Counted from the stretch's first letter, positions 17,981-26,714 are shown. The stretch: 64,000 nucleotides of DNA from an uncultured Flavobacteriales bacterium (GCA_946480085.1 CAMLHZ010000004.1:124001-188000), one strand, 5' to 3'. The notes: generated by a model from the letters alone, not told the origin. Program-made: numbers and translations.

Positions 17981-18976
17981 TTAAGCAAGCTTTCTAAGTT
18001 CACGAATTTTATCGCGAAGCAATAAGGCAAACACCATGAATAAGAATGTTCCCATAGTTGCAAGCAACATAATGATCAAACGTTTTGGTTTGTCTTTTTT
18101 ATCTGCAACAACAGCACGCTCCACAACGAACTTATGGTTGAACTGTGTATTTGCATCCGATTCAGCTTGTTCGTAAGATTGCGCGAAATCAGACAGCTTC
18201 ATGATCTTTTCGTTGCGTTCAAATTCTAAGGCATCGAAAACAGCACCATACTGCATGTTAATATCAATTCTACGCTTATAATCGGCTCTGTCTTCAGCGC
18301 TTTTTGCTTCCATGTATGCCTGGAACAAATTTGCTCTACCTTCTAACGGAACAACACCAACGCCAGCGAAAGAATCTAATTTGTGAAGAACAGCTATCTT
18401 TTCTTGCTCCAACATCAACTTCTTACGCTTGTTAATCTCAAAAGCAGGAACAGTGCGTTCTGCAACCATTTCGTTCTTCACCGTATCAATCAAATCTACA
18501 ATCTTGTTTGCGATTTCAGCAGCCAATTTCGGGTCTTTATCTAATACATCAATTGAAATAGAACCGTAACGTGTGCGTGTATATTGAATGTGACCGTTGT
18601 ATTCTTCAACTAACTTGAAGTACTTGTTGGCATCATTTGCATCGATATCATAATGTTTCATTAAGTCAAAACGGCTCACCACTTTATCACGAACTTTAGA
18701 GGACGAAAGAATCTGAATCAATTGTTCCGCTTGCTCTTCCTCACCAAAGTCCATTGACGAAGCTTTTGCATTACGTTGCTCAGAGAATGATACCGTACTT
18801 GTTGCTGCAGGAAACACAATTGCAGTTGAACGGTACAAAGGAGTCATTAAAAAAGCGAGAACCGTTGAAACAACTAATCCAAGTGATGTAGTTATTATTA
18901 ATATTTTACGATATCCCCAGATGGTTACGAGAAGATTCATTCTTTCCGCTTGCGCAGCAGTATCTTTTTCACTCAT
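17981..18976 (-). CDS. Wzz-type polysaccharide chain-length regulator
   Basis: From the ATG at 18976 the protein has 331 residues with the Wzz plan: a helix near 28-48 (ILIITTSLGLVVSTVLAFLM), a long periplasmic alpha/beta and coiled region, and a second helix near 300-322 (LIIMLLATMGTFLFMVFALL) before a short basic tail. Such proteins set the length of O-antigen or exopolysaccharide chains. No Walker motifs follow, so it is not a Wzc-type tyrosine kinase fusion. It heads the Wzz / ligase / ribE unit. An in-frame ATG at 19033 adds 19 residues without any signal and is less likely. Confidence 0.87.
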   Translation of the reverse strand: MSEKDTAAQAERMNLLVTIWGYRKILIITTSLGLVVSTVLAFLMTPLYRSTAIVFPAATSTVSFSEQRNAKASSMDFGEEEQAEQLIQILSSSKVRDKVVSRFDLMKHYDIDANDANKYFKLVEEYNGHIQYTRTRYGSISIDVLDKDPKLAAEIANKIVDLIDTVKNEMVAERTVPAFEINKRKKLMLEQEKIAVLHKLDSFAGVGVVPLEGRANLFQAYMEAKSAEDRADYKRRIDINMQYGAVFDALEFERNEKIMKLSDFAQSYEQAESDANTQFNHKFVVERAVVADKKDKPKRLIIMLLATMGTFLFMVFALLLRDKIRELRKLA

Positions 18977-19201
18977 TCTATCAATTTTGAAGTGCGAATT
19001 TACAGTTTGAAAACCATAAACGTGGAACTTCAATTAAAATTATTGGGAAAGGAAGAAATGTTCCATGAAAATCATAACAATTAAAATTCACATCGACTAG
19101 CCGATTAAGATTTCTCGCAAGGCTCAAAAGGAGCGTGTTTACGCAGGTCGCTACTGAGACAAACGTTTTTGAATAGTTTTTTCCGAAAATTTAGACGATA
19201 A

Positions 19202-19292
19202 TTTCTCACAAATGCACAGATTTTATGGCGCTTACTTCAGGAAAATTAAGCGAGACCGGTAGGCTCGCAACAATCTGTGCATCTGTGGGAAA
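19202..19292. repeat. Inverted-repeat element, family R3, copy 1
   Basis: A 91-bp element with 21-bp ends: the left arm 19202-19222 pairs with 19272-19292 with two mismatches (core ATGCACAGATT / AATCTGTGCAT). Inside are TTTTATGGCGCTTAC (19221-19235) and GCGAG/CTCGC, which can pair. A second copy is at 38004-38112. No ORF and no obvious target duplication. It lies in the gene-free stretch 18977-19357, which otherwise holds only a duplicated CAATTAAAATT (near 19030 and 19079) and the terminator at its end. Confidence 0.75.
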
Positions 19293-19301
19293 GAACAAAA
19301 A

Positions 19302-19329
19302 AATGGGACACTCTTTCGAATGTCCCATT
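19302..19329 (-). terminator. Terminator of the LysM protein gene
   Basis: AATGGGACA (19302-19310) pairs perfectly with TGTCCCATT (19321-19329) around a 10-nt loop. On the minus strand the stem is followed by a run of seven U, 28 nt beyond the stop codon. Confidence 0.85.
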
Positions 19330-19357
19330 AATATCTTTTGTCTTTTAACGATGTATC

Positions 19358-20272
19358 TTATCTAGGAATCTTCAGTGATTGTCCAATACGAATCATATCC
19401 GAACGCAAACCGTTTGCTTTTTTGATCTTACTCGGACTTGTATGGTATTTCTCTGCTATTTCAGAAAGCGTGTCACCTTGCTTCACTGTGTACTTTTTAT
19501 AACTTGCGGTTGGCGTTATTACTTTCTTTGGAGTTGCAACGGCAACAGGTGCACACAATTTTTCAGCATCGGTTTTTGCAACTTCAGCCAAGGTGATTGT
19601 ATTTCCAATTTGCGGATCGTAATACTTATAGAAATGCTGTTGAATGTTCACGACACCAGTAACTGTATCCAGCTTTACACCGTTCCAATCATAACATTGC
19701 AAGACATTCTCATTGAACTCCAATTGTTTCACACCTACCAATCCGGGATGCAGGTTATGCATTCTTGGACATTGCTTTTGAACTGCAGGTAATCCACCAC
19801 CGGCAGAACCTCTGCTATCTACATGCATGTAACACAAACCATCTGCACTTGGTCCAACAACTGCGGTCCAATAAACTGTTAAGGTAGAAGGATCTATTTG
19901 AATGTATAAATTCTTCAAGTCAGAATTAAACCCTTTACTGCGAATTTCAGCCAAACCTGCATTAATCTTCTCATTCAACAATCCACCGAAATGATCCATT
20001 CGTCTTCTATTAAACGCATGCAAGGCATCGTAAACGTAGGGCTGACCCAAAGCAGTATATGAATCAGTGATCACCAAATCGTTCTCACCAATTTGGAGCG
20101 TATCAGGATTTAAACGTTGAAATGCAGGAACTACCAGTGCCTTCTTAGCTTTAACAGAAACAATCAAAGAATCAATTATTTCATCTTCAACGGCACTTTT
20201 TGTTTGACCAAAGAGTGAACCGTTCACGGCAAAAATCAATAATGCGCTTTGAAAAATTACTTTAAACTTCAT
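19358..20272 (-). CDS. Secreted LysM protein with an unrecognised N-terminal domain
   Basis: 304 residues: signal peptide 1-22 ending in SLFGQ, an unrecognised domain of about 220 residues, and one LysM domain at about 258-304 (YTVKQGDTLSEIAEKYH ... IRIGQSLKIP). LysM binds peptidoglycan or chitin-like glycans, so the protein probably acts at the cell wall. The unknown domain has an HAFNRRRMDHFGGLLNEKIN stretch and a GLCYMHVDSRGSAGGG segment with a Ser/His/Asp-like set of residues. A CAP/SCP-like fold is conceivable but unsupported. Single gene with its own terminator. Confidence 0.78.
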   Translation of the reverse strand: MKFKVIFQSALLIFAVNGSLFGQTKSAVEDEIIDSLIVSVKAKKALVVPAFQRLNPDTLQIGENDLVITDSYTALGQPYVYDALHAFNRRRMDHFGGLLNEKINAGLAEIRSKGFNSDLKNLYIQIDPSTLTVYWTAVVGPSADGLCYMHVDSRGSAGGGLPAVQKQCPRMHNLHPGLVGVKQLEFNENVLQCYDWNGVKLDTVTGVVNIQQHFYKYYDPQIGNTITLAEVAKTDAEKLCAPVAVATPKKVITPTASYKKYTVKQGDTLSEIAEKYHTSPSKIKKANGLRSDMIRIGQSLKIPR

Positions 20273-20408
20273 CCAATTTTATTAAGTCTCCCTGAGTTAA
20301 CGAGGGCTAAAATAAATAGTTACAATGAAAATACCGACTTAATTAACATTTTGTTTTATTTTGGAAAATAATTGTTCATTACCATATACCGTCCAAATCA
20401 CCAATTGT

Positions 20409-20416
20409 TACCTTTG
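20409..20416 (+). promoter_or_regulatory. -7 box 5 nt before the bestrophin ATG
   Basis: TACCTTTG is a perfect TAnnTTTG match ending 5 nt before the ATG at 20422. The transcript would start at or next to the start codon, leaving no room for a ribosome binding site. No TTG at a suitable distance upstream. Confidence 0.5.
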
Positions 20417-20421
20417 CACCT

Positions 20422-21291
20422 ATGATAGACTACAATCCGAAAAGTTGGCGAAAAATGATCTTCCATTTGGCAAAAAGCGACACGCTTTCTTTGCTGAAAA
20501 AGGAACTTCTATTCATTTGTCTTTTATCACTGTTAATTGCCTTTTTAGAGTTACGCTATTTCCCTAAGGCGGAGGAACTTGATAAACTTTTCTCTGTTTA
20601 TCAAATTCTTGGTTTCGTGATTTCATTGCTTTTGGTTTTCCGCACAAATACCGCTTACGATAGATGGTGGGAAGGTCGCAAAAAATGGGGCGAATTGGTG
20701 AATGATTCTCGAAATCTTGCTGTAAAACTAACTGCATTAGGTCTGTCTGAAGAAGATAATGACTTTTTTGCTCGTCACATCGGAAACTTCGCACTTTGTA
20801 TCAAAGAACATTTGCGTTCTGGAACCAAATTCGAGTTATTGAACCTTACTGAGGAAGAAAAAACATTTCTTTTGAAGTTAGATCACATTCCTTCGGGAAT
20901 AGTAGAATTAATGTATCAACGCTTCAATGATTTGAAAAAGTTGGGGCAGCTCTCAGAAGAAGACATCTTGCGTTTGGATAGAAACCTGAACGGATTTTTG
21001 GATGCTGTTGGAGCTTGTGAACGCATCAAGAATACACCCATTCCTTACAGTTATTCTATGTTTTTCAAGAAGTTCATTTTTATTTACACTTCTTCTCTTC
21101 CCTTAGCTTTCGTTCATCAATTTGGTTACTACACAGCCATCATTGCCACGTTCATTTACTACGTAATGGTGAGTATGGAAGTATTGGCCGAGGAAATTGA
21201 AGATCCGTTTGGTGAGGACGACAATGACTTGCCTACAGACGAAATGGCGAAACGTATTGAAGGAATAGTTACTACGATTTTGAAGAAATGA
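20422..21291 (+). CDS. Bestrophin-family anion channel (UPF0187)
   Basis: 289 residues matching bacterial bestrophin homologues: two N-terminal helices (about 30-48 and 62-80), the family signature FRTNTAYDRWWEGRKKWG near 83-100, and two further helices near 210-250 followed by an acidic segment (EEIEDPFGEDDNDLPTDEM) like the Ca-clasp region of the family. Bacterial members form pentameric channels; ion preference varies and cannot be read from sequence. Single gene, convergent with the BaiN-type gene. The ATG is the only reasonable start and lies 5 nt from a -7 box. Confidence 0.88.
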   Translation: MIDYNPKSWRKMIFHLAKSDTLSLLKKELLFICLLSLLIAFLELRYFPKAEELDKLFSVYQILGFVISLLLVFRTNTAYDRWWEGRKKWGELVNDSRNLAVKLTALGLSEEDNDFFARHIGNFALCIKEHLRSGTKFELLNLTEEEKTFLLKLDHIPSGIVELMYQRFNDLKKLGQLSEEDILRLDRNLNGFLDAVGACERIKNTPIPYSYSMFFKKFIFIYTSSLPLAFVHQFGYYTAIIATFIYYVMVSMEVLAEEIEDPFGEDDNDLPTDEMAKRIEGIVTTILKK

Positions 21292-21295
21292 CTTG

Positions 21296-21312
21296 TCTCG
21301 ACTCCGCTCGAC
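21296..21312 (-). repeat. Dispersed repeat R1, copy 2
   Basis: TCTCGACTCCGCTCGAC lies right after the bestrophin stop codon. With copy 3 at 21351-21374 in the opposite sense it forms an inverted pair around the 3' end of the next gene, which may act as a transcription or processing signal between the convergent genes. Confidence 0.65.
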
Positions 21313-21330
21313 AACCCTTCATTTCTGTTT

Positions 21331-22521
21331 TCATAAGTCGCTACAGTAAAGGTCATCGAGCGTAGTCGTGATGCCTTGTCCTACAACATACCCTGAAGAA
21401 ACACAACCCTGGATGAGATAACCTCCTGTTGGTGCGTCCCAGTCGATCATTTCGCCTGCGCAAAAAACATTTGGGAACTTGTGTAATTGTCCATTTTCAT
21501 CTATTTCTGTAGTTAAAACTCCGCCAGCGGTAGAAATCACCTCATCCAAAGGGCGAAATCCCTTTACTTCAACCGGAAATTCTTTTATCAGCACTGCAAG
21601 CTGAACTGGATTCGTAAAGTCCTCTTTAGAAACAAACGTTTTAAGCCAGAAAATCGCGACTTCAGACAGCTTCAGTTCTTTTAATCCTAGCGTTGAGCTT
21701 TTTGCTTTTTGAAGTACTTCCAATACTCTCTTTTGAGCGAATTGCGGTTTGAAATCGATCTTTACTCGTTTTACGTCCTGTTTTCGAAGCGCGCCATTCA
21801 TGGCATAGATCGGTTTCCCTTCCAAACCATATTCGGTGCAAACTACATCTCCCGAACACGATACATCGCCACAGGAAACAACAATGTTTTTGATTATTTT
21901 TCCTTCTAAACCGCTCAACCAATTATCGTAAATCTCTACTCCTGAATTGCTTGAATCAAAATCAGCCAATTCAATTCCTTTCGATCGAAACAATTCAAAC
22001 CATTTTCCATCTGAACCCGTTTTCGACCATGAGCCGCCGCCAAGTGCAAGCACTAAAAAATCGAAACCAATGGTTTTGAATACGCCTTTCGTTTCAATCA
22101 GAACAGCATTTTCTGAAAAATCGATTAATCGGGAATTCATCTGAAAATTGACCTTTTTAGAAAGCAAATTCTTCCATGAATTGAGTACGTCAATCGGTTT
22201 CAGGTGATCCTCAGGAAAAACCTTACCTGAAGAACCAATTACAGTTGGAACACCAATGGATTTCAAAAAATCTCGAAACACAACAGAATCGAATTGATGA
22301 ACACAATTCTTCATCCAATCAGAATCATATTTCTCCAAAAAAGCGGGTAAGTCTTCAGAATGTGTGAGGTTAAATCCACCATCACCTGCAACTAAAAACT
22401 TTCGTCCAACTGTTGGTTTATGATCAATTAGAATCAATTCACAGTCAGCATCCAACAATTGTGTTGCTGCCATTAATCCAGCGGGACCACCGCCAACTAT
22501 TACAACCCTTTTCTTATTCAC
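21331..22521 (-). CDS. BaiN/HI0933-family flavoprotein (NAD(P)/FAD-dependent oxidoreductase)
   Basis: 396 residues with an FAD-binding Rossmann motif at 5-18 (VVIVGGGPAGLMAA), the GGFNLTHSED segment of the HI0933/YhiN group, and a C-terminal FAD signature (NVFCAGEMIDWDAPTGGYLIQG). The closest recognisable subgroup is the TIGR03862-type flavoprotein; the substrate is unknown. The start is a GTG directly after the purT stop codon; an in-frame stop just upstream rules out any earlier start, so the two genes are surely co-translated. The last 14 or so residues are encoded by a dispersed R1 repeat and look like a non-native extension. Confidence 0.85.
   Translation of the reverse strand: MNKKRVVIVGGGPAGLMAATQLLDADCELILIDHKPTVGRKFLVAGDGGFNLTHSEDLPAFLEKYDSDWMKNCVHQFDSVVFRDFLKSIGVPTVIGSSGKVFPEDHLKPIDVLNSWKNLLSKKVNFQMNSRLIDFSENAVLIETKGVFKTIGFDFLVLALGGGSWSKTGSDGKWFELFRSKGIELADFDSSNSGVEIYDNWLSGLEGKIIKNIVVSCGDVSCSGDVVCTEYGLEGKPIYAMNGALRKQDVKRVKIDFKPQFAQKRVLEVLQKAKSSTLGLKELKLSEVAIFWLKTFVSKEDFTNPVQLAVLIKEFPVEVKGFRPLDEVISTAGGVLTTEIDENGQLHKFPNVFCAGEMIDWDAPTGGYLIQGCVSSGYVVGQGITTTLDDLYCSDL
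21351..21374 (+). repeat. Dispersed repeat R1, copy 3, inside a coding end
   Basis: GGTCATCGAGCGTAGTCGTG and the following ATGC match the R1 family in reverse sense. This copy is read in frame as part of the last 14 residues of the flavoprotein gene on the minus strand (GITTTLDDLYCSDL). Confidence 0.65.
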
Positions 22522-23685
22522 TTAGTATTGCAGCGTGATTTTTGCCGCCAGGTCTTTCGCTTTTTGAGTGATGTTCTCAATAGCCTCGTCTCCGCTATAC
22601 AACACAACACCCATTCTTCGGTACGGACGCGCTGTCGGCTTTCCAAAAAGACGAATATCCGTTCCTTCCACGGAAAGCACTTCGTCTAAACCTTTGAAAT
22701 CAGGAGCAGACGTTGTTTCTCTATCCGCCAAAACAACGGCGCTTGCACCATTTTTCACTAACGAAACCGAAGGAATGGGTAGGCCTAAAATTGCTCTAGC
22801 ATGTAACTCGAATTCAGAAAAAGTTTGCGTTCCGGCAAGCGTTACCATTCCTGTGTCATGCGGACGAGGTGATAATTCAGAAAAAATTGCTCCATCTTTA
22901 TTCACGAAGAATTCTACTCCCCACAATCCAGCTCCACCAAGTGCTTTTGTAACCGCACCAGCCATTTCCTGAGCTTGTTTCAAATGTTCAGCCAACATTG
23001 GCATTGGCTGCCAGCTCTCCTGATAATCTCCACGTTCTTGTCTATGTCCAATTGGTGGACAAAACAGCGTCTCACCATTCTTTTGCGTAACCGTCAAAAG
23101 CGTGATTTCGTAATCAAACGGAATGAATTCTTCTACAATTACTTCCAACAAATCACCTCTCGATCCTTCAATGGCATAATTCCAGGCTTTTTCGATTTGA
23201 TCCTCGGTTTTTACAACCGACTGGCCTTTACCAGAACTTGACATCAACGGTTTAACAACACATGGAAGTCCAATATCCGAAACGGCTGCTTTGAACTCTT
23301 CCAAAGTAGTTGCGTAATTATAATTCGCAGTTTTCACTCCTACTTCTTTCGCAGCCAAATCACGAATAGCTTTTCTATTCATGGTGAAATTCGCAGCTTT
23401 AGCCGACGGAACTACTTGAATTCCTTGCATTTCATAATCGTAAAAACGCTCCGTTCTTATTGCTTCAATTTCCGGAACAATCAAATCTGGTTGATGCTTC
23501 GCAACAATTCTATCAAGTGCATCACCATCCAGCATATTGATTACCTCAAACTCATCTGCTACCTGCATTGCTGGCGCACCAGCATAACTGTCTACAGCAA
23601 TTACATGTTGACCAAGTCGTTGTAACGCAATTACAACTTCCTTTCCAAGTTCACCGGAACCAAGCAATAAGATTTTCTTTTTCAT
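22522..23685 (-). CDS. purT: Formate-dependent phosphoribosylglycinamide formyltransferase 2
   Basis: An ATP-grasp enzyme making formyl-GAR from GAR, formate and ATP in purine synthesis. Its 387 residues are close to the usual 392. Visible: N-terminal [20 protein letters not shown], the IVPEIEAI segment, ATP-grasp lysine and SSGKGQSV loop near 155, [18 protein letters not shown], and [15 protein letters not shown] near 268-282. A typical, intact PurT. It is directly followed by the flavoprotein gene with no spacer. Confidence 0.96.
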   Translation of the reverse strand: MKKKILLLGSGELGKEVVIALQRLGQHVIAVDSYAGAPAMQVADEFEVINMLDGDALDRIVAKHQPDLIVPEIEAIRTERFYDYEMQGIQVVPSAKAANFTMNRKAIRDLAAKEVGVKTANYNYATTLEEFKAAVSDIGLPCVVKPLMSSSGKGQSVVKTEDQIEKAWNYAIEGSRGDLLEVIVEEFIPFDYEITLLTVTQKNGETLFCPPIGHRQERGDYQESWQPMPMLAEHLKQAQEMAGAVTKALGGAGLWGVEFFVNKDGAIFSELSPRPHDTGMVTLAGTQTFSEFELHARAILGLPIPSVSLVKNGASAVVLADRETTSAPDFKGLDEVLSVEGTDIRLFGKPTARPYRRMGVVLYSGDEAIENITQKAKDLAAKITLQY

Positions 23686-23727
23686 GGGGTAAAATTACAG
23701 GTTTATTCTAAAAATACCTTCCCTTAA

Positions 23728-23843
23728 CCTCGATACAATTCTGGATATCCACTTCGTTTCTACCAGAATCACTCGGTCTGACGGGAATCACTCCAACGTC
23801 AGACTGAGTGTCTCCGACCTTTAGCGTCGGGGATGTATCGAAG
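23728..23843. repeat. 116-nt cloverleaf-like structured element
   Basis: Four stems fit together with linkers of 0-1 nt. The closing stem is CCTCGATACA (23728-23737) with TGTATCGAAG (23834-23843), one mismatch. Arm 1 is ATTCTGG/CCAGAAT (23738-23769). Arm 2 is a 13-bp stem with one G-U, 23771-23783 with 23797-23809. Arm 3 is TCTCCGAC/GTCGGGGA (23811-23833) with one G-U. It may be a structured repeat, an RNA, or a DNA cruciform. No second copy is in the window. It occupies the middle of the divergent gap purT / PQQ protein. Confidence 0.6.
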
Positions 23844-23925
23844 TCACGTGGGTACCGAAACTGCTATCAACATCTCAACGCTCATACTTTAACCTTACTA
23901 ACTTAATTCATAGTCAACTATCCAA

Positions 23926-23933
23926 TAGTTTTG
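23926..23933 (+). promoter_or_regulatory. -7 box 4 nt before the PQQ-propeller ATG
   Basis: TAGTTTTG matches TAnnTTTG and ends 4 nt before the ATG at 23938, again predicting a leaderless or nearly leaderless transcript. No clear -33 TTG. Confidence 0.45.
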
Positions 23934-23937
23934 TAAC

Positions 23938-25542
23938 ATGAAACGAAAGATCATTATCTTTTTAGTTTACAGTTTTGTTTTCGTTCTTGGGTATCTGGGA
24001 ACCGGGATTCTTTTGCATTATGTAAAGCCCGAAGTAAAGATGCTTCCCCGCTTTGTGGAAGATATGTTGGATAACGACGGAACCTGGGAAGTAAAAGAGC
24101 CTGAGATTCAGGATATCTCTCTTTTGGATTACGAACTCTTTGGAATTTCAGAAACAGACTCTACAGAACAGATTGTATTTACAACCAGCTATTCTGAGGA
24201 AAACGGAATCTTTTGTTTTAGAGGAAACCCACAACGCAACAATCCGGTGCGTGGCAAGTTAAAAGGAAAACCTACTGCTTTCCGACTGGATTGGATTTTT
24301 GAAACTGCACAAGACAATCGAGGAACCTGGGGCGGCGGTTCCGGCTGGACAGGTCAGCCACTAGTTATTCAGTGGCCGCAAAACAAGAAGCAGCAACTTT
24401 ACGGTGCTACTCCAGATTTTCTGAGTCAAACAAACAATAAAGAAGTCATTGTAGGCTCACTTTGCGGAAACATCTATTTCCTCGATTGGGAAAAAGGAAT
24501 TCCTACTCGACCACATTTAACCATCCAGAATCCGATTAAAGGAACGGTATCTGTTGATCCAAGAATGAATGGTTTGTTAGTTGTTGGACAAGGAATTCCA
24601 AGTGACAGCTCGCGTTTTGGAGCATACGTTTTTAACATGTTCAGCGGGAGAGAAGTTTATTTCCGATCAGGACTTGATCCTACTGCTCATCGCGGTTGGG
24701 GAGCATTCGACAGCAATTCACTAATTGATCCTAAATCAGGATACTGGTTTCATCCAGCAGAAAATGGACAAATCTACAAAGCTAAAATCGGAAACGACCT
24801 GACTTTGACCAAGCCAACCAAGTTCAATTTCAAAGTAAACGGAAAACGTGAACACGGTTTAGAAGCAAGTATGTCGGCTTGGAATAACCTTGGTTTTTTT
24901 GGTGACAATTCGGGTAATGTATTTTGTTTGGATTTAATGACCATGCGTCCGGTTTGGTATTTTGATAATCTGGACGATACAGATGCTTCCATGGTTTTGG
25001 ATCTGCAGGAAAACAAACATCCGTACTTATACATTGGTAACGAGGTTGACAAACAAGGTGAAACCGGAATGGCTTACATCCGAAAACTGGACGCTACAAC
25101 CGGAAAAGAGATCTGGAAAGTTGGAAGAGAATGTGCTGCAACCAGTTTGAATGGAAGAATCAATTCAGGTGGAGTTCTTGCCAGCGTTCTTCCCGGAAAA
25201 GAAAAAGCAAAGAACCTCGTTTTCGGAATTTTTTCCAGAACGCATAATTCATTTGCAGGAGAATTTGTAGCCTTGAACAAGTCTACTGGGAAAGAAGTCT
25301 ATAAAATCAAATTGCCCAATTATAGCTGGGCTTCACCAATTGCACTTTACACAAAGGCAGGTGATTGTTACCTGTTTTTTACCGACGTTTTCGGAAATGT
25401 TTATCTAGTAGATGGATTAACCGGAAAAATCATTCACAAAGAACATTATGGTGTTGTTTGGGAAAGTTCTCCCGTAGCCTGGGGCAATAGAATTGTTGTT
25501 GGAGCAAGGGGCAATCAGATTTATTCTTTTGTGATTGAATAA
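23938..25542 (+). CDS. Membrane-anchored PQQ-like beta-propeller protein
   Basis: 534 residues: an N-terminal hydrophobic anchor (about 5-25), a 60-residue acidic linker, then a WD/PQQ-type propeller. Blades show repeated patterns such as GNIYFLDWEKG, GNVFCLDLMTMRPVW, YIRKLDATTGKEIWKVG, VALNKSTGKEVYKI and GNVYLVDGLTGKIIH. This resembles BamB-like or quinoprotein propellers, but no PQQ or calcium ligands are evident and the BamB lipobox is missing, so a binding or scaffold role in the periplasm is more likely than catalysis. Single gene followed by a strong palindrome. Confidence 0.78.
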   Translation: MKRKIIIFLVYSFVFVLGYLGTGILLHYVKPEVKMLPRFVEDMLDNDGTWEVKEPEIQDISLLDYELFGISETDSTEQIVFTTSYSEENGIFCFRGNPQRNNPVRGKLKGKPTAFRLDWIFETAQDNRGTWGGGSGWTGQPLVIQWPQNKKQQLYGATPDFLSQTNNKEVIVGSLCGNIYFLDWEKGIPTRPHLTIQNPIKGTVSVDPRMNGLLVVGQGIPSDSSRFGAYVFNMFSGREVYFRSGLDPTAHRGWGAFDSNSLIDPKSGYWFHPAENGQIYKAKIGNDLTLTKPTKFNFKVNGKREHGLEASMSAWNNLGFFGDNSGNVFCLDLMTMRPVWYFDNLDDTDASMVLDLQENKHPYLYIGNEVDKQGETGMAYIRKLDATTGKEIWKVGRECAATSLNGRINSGGVLASVLPGKEKAKNLVFGIFSRTHNSFAGEFVALNKSTGKEVYKIKLPNYSWASPIALYTKAGDCYLFFTDVFGNVYLVDGLTGKIIHKEHYGVVWESSPVAWGNRIVVGARGNQIYSFVIE

Positions 25543-25556
25543 AAAGGATCCGTTTT

Positions 25557-25584
25557 GTAGAGACGCGATGCATCGCGTCTCTAC
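25557..25584. terminator. Perfect 28-bp palindrome, REP-like terminator
   Basis: GTAGAGACGCGATG is followed at once by its reverse complement CATCGCGTCTCTAC, 15 nt after the PQQ-protein stop codon. The stem is very stable but no T-run follows. Similar GTAGAGACGCG palindromes occur as dispersed repeats in several phyla, so it may be both a repeat and an mRNA end. Confidence 0.7.
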
Positions 25585-25618
25585 CTTATTATGTTACTTT
25601 CTATCATACTTGAATTAC

Positions 25619-25626
25619 TATCTTTG
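25619..25626 (+). promoter_or_regulatory. -7 box for surE-lpxB
   Basis: TATCTTTG matches TAnnTTTG, 16 nt upstream of the surE ATG. The -33 element is unclear. Confidence 0.5.
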
Positions 25627-25642
25627 CACAAAGAATTAAGCC

Positions 25643-26419
25643 ATGCAGAAACCATTGATCTTTGTTACTAACGACGACAGCATTTATGCCAATGGAATTG
25701 ACGCATTGGTACAAGTAGCTGCTACATTCGGTGAAGTAGTTGTAATTGCACCTCACAGTCCACAATCTGGAATGGGACATGCTATTACGATCAATGATCC
25801 ACTTCGATTGATGGAAAACAACAGATGGGAAGGAATTACAGCTTATTCTTGCAGCGGAACTCCTGTTGATTGTATCAAATTAGGAATTTACGAAGTGCTT
25901 CATCAGAAGCCAGATCTTATTCTTTCTGGAATTAATCATGGCTCAAACGCCGCAACGAATGTTTTGTATTCAGGAACAATGTCTGCTGCAGTTGAAGGAG
26001 CTTTGGAAGGAATTCCGAGTATTGGTTTTTCACTGGATGACTTTGAAGCAAACGCAGATTTTTCGCTTGCAAAATATGTAGTGCGACAAGTAATTGAAAC
26101 CGCTTTGAAAAATGAACTTCCAAAAGGAGTTTGTCTGAACGTGAATATTCCTCAGGTTCCAACTGAAGAATTCAAAGGAATTAAGGTTTGTAGACAGGCT
26201 CATGCATACTGGGACGATCGTTTCGATAAACGCGAAGACCAATTTGGAAGAACCTATTACTGGCTTACTGGCGATTTCAATCAGCACGAACCTGGCAAAG
26301 ACACCGATTTGTATTACTTATCACAAAACTTCGCCACCATCGTTCCAACTCAGTTCGATCTAACGGCTCACGAAACATTAACTCAACTCAACGAACAATT
26401 CTCGAAAGATGAAAATTAA
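25643..26419 (+). CDS. surE: 5'/3'-nucleotidase SurE
   Basis: A metal-dependent phosphatase acting on nucleoside 5'- and 3'-monophosphates. The 258 residues carry the metal-site motif near the N-terminus (FVTNDDSIYANGI), the SGINHGSNAATNVLYSGTM loop and the VNIP segment. The common NDDG reads NDDS here; the two metal-binding Asp are kept. It overlaps the next gene by 11 nt and opens a three-gene unit with lpxB. Confidence 0.94.
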   Translation: MQKPLIFVTNDDSIYANGIDALVQVAATFGEVVVIAPHSPQSGMGHAITINDPLRLMENNRWEGITAYSCSGTPVDCIKLGIYEVLHQKPDLILSGINHGSNAATNVLYSGTMSAAVEGALEGIPSIGFSLDDFEANADFSLAKYVVRQVIETALKNELPKGVCLNVNIPQVPTEEFKGIKVCRQAHAYWDDRFDKREDQFGRTYYWLTGDFNQHEPGKDTDLYYLSQNFATIVPTQFDLTAHETLTQLNEQFSKDEN

Positions 26420-26714
26420 ATTCTCGAAAAAAAATCTGGTAGGAACGGTAATTGGAGCTCTTAGCCCATTAATTATTTTACCGGCTACCATATACTTTCT
26501 TGGAGTTATGCAGAAATACCCGTTCATGGTACTTTGGAATAAATTCATGGAAGATCCGATGGTGATGAGTAAGTTTCTTTCCTTATCCATTATACCAAAC
26601 TTACTTTGGTTCTACTTTTTCCTGAATAGAGAGCGTTATGAACTGGCAAGAGGAATTATTATTGGTTCAGCATTGCATTTCCCGTTCATCATTTATGTTA
26701 ACCTTTTCCGTTAA
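26409..26714 (+). CDS. Small two- or three-helix membrane protein between surE and lpxB
   Basis: 101 residues, not recognised. Hydrophobic segments lie near 10-30 (TVIGALSPLIILPATIYFLG), 52-70 and 80-98, with charged ends. It overlaps surE by 11 nt and ends in TAATG shared with lpxB, so its translation is coupled on both sides. The fixed place before lpxB suggests, but does not show, a link to lipid A or envelope synthesis. Confidence 0.75.
   Translation: MKIKFSKKNLVGTVIGALSPLIILPATIYFLGVMQKYPFMVLWNKFMEDPMVMSKFLSLSIIPNLLWFYFFLNRERYELARGIIIGSALHFPFIIYVNLFR

Noticed and set aside
22568..22972. 134-residue plus-strand ORF opposite purT
   Set aside because: purT is intact and well conserved; the antisense frame has no recognisable feature.
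23728..23843. A tRNA or tmRNA because of the cloverleaf shape
   Set aside because: Arm lengths, loop contents and the missing T-loop and anticodon features do not fit any tRNA; no CCA end.
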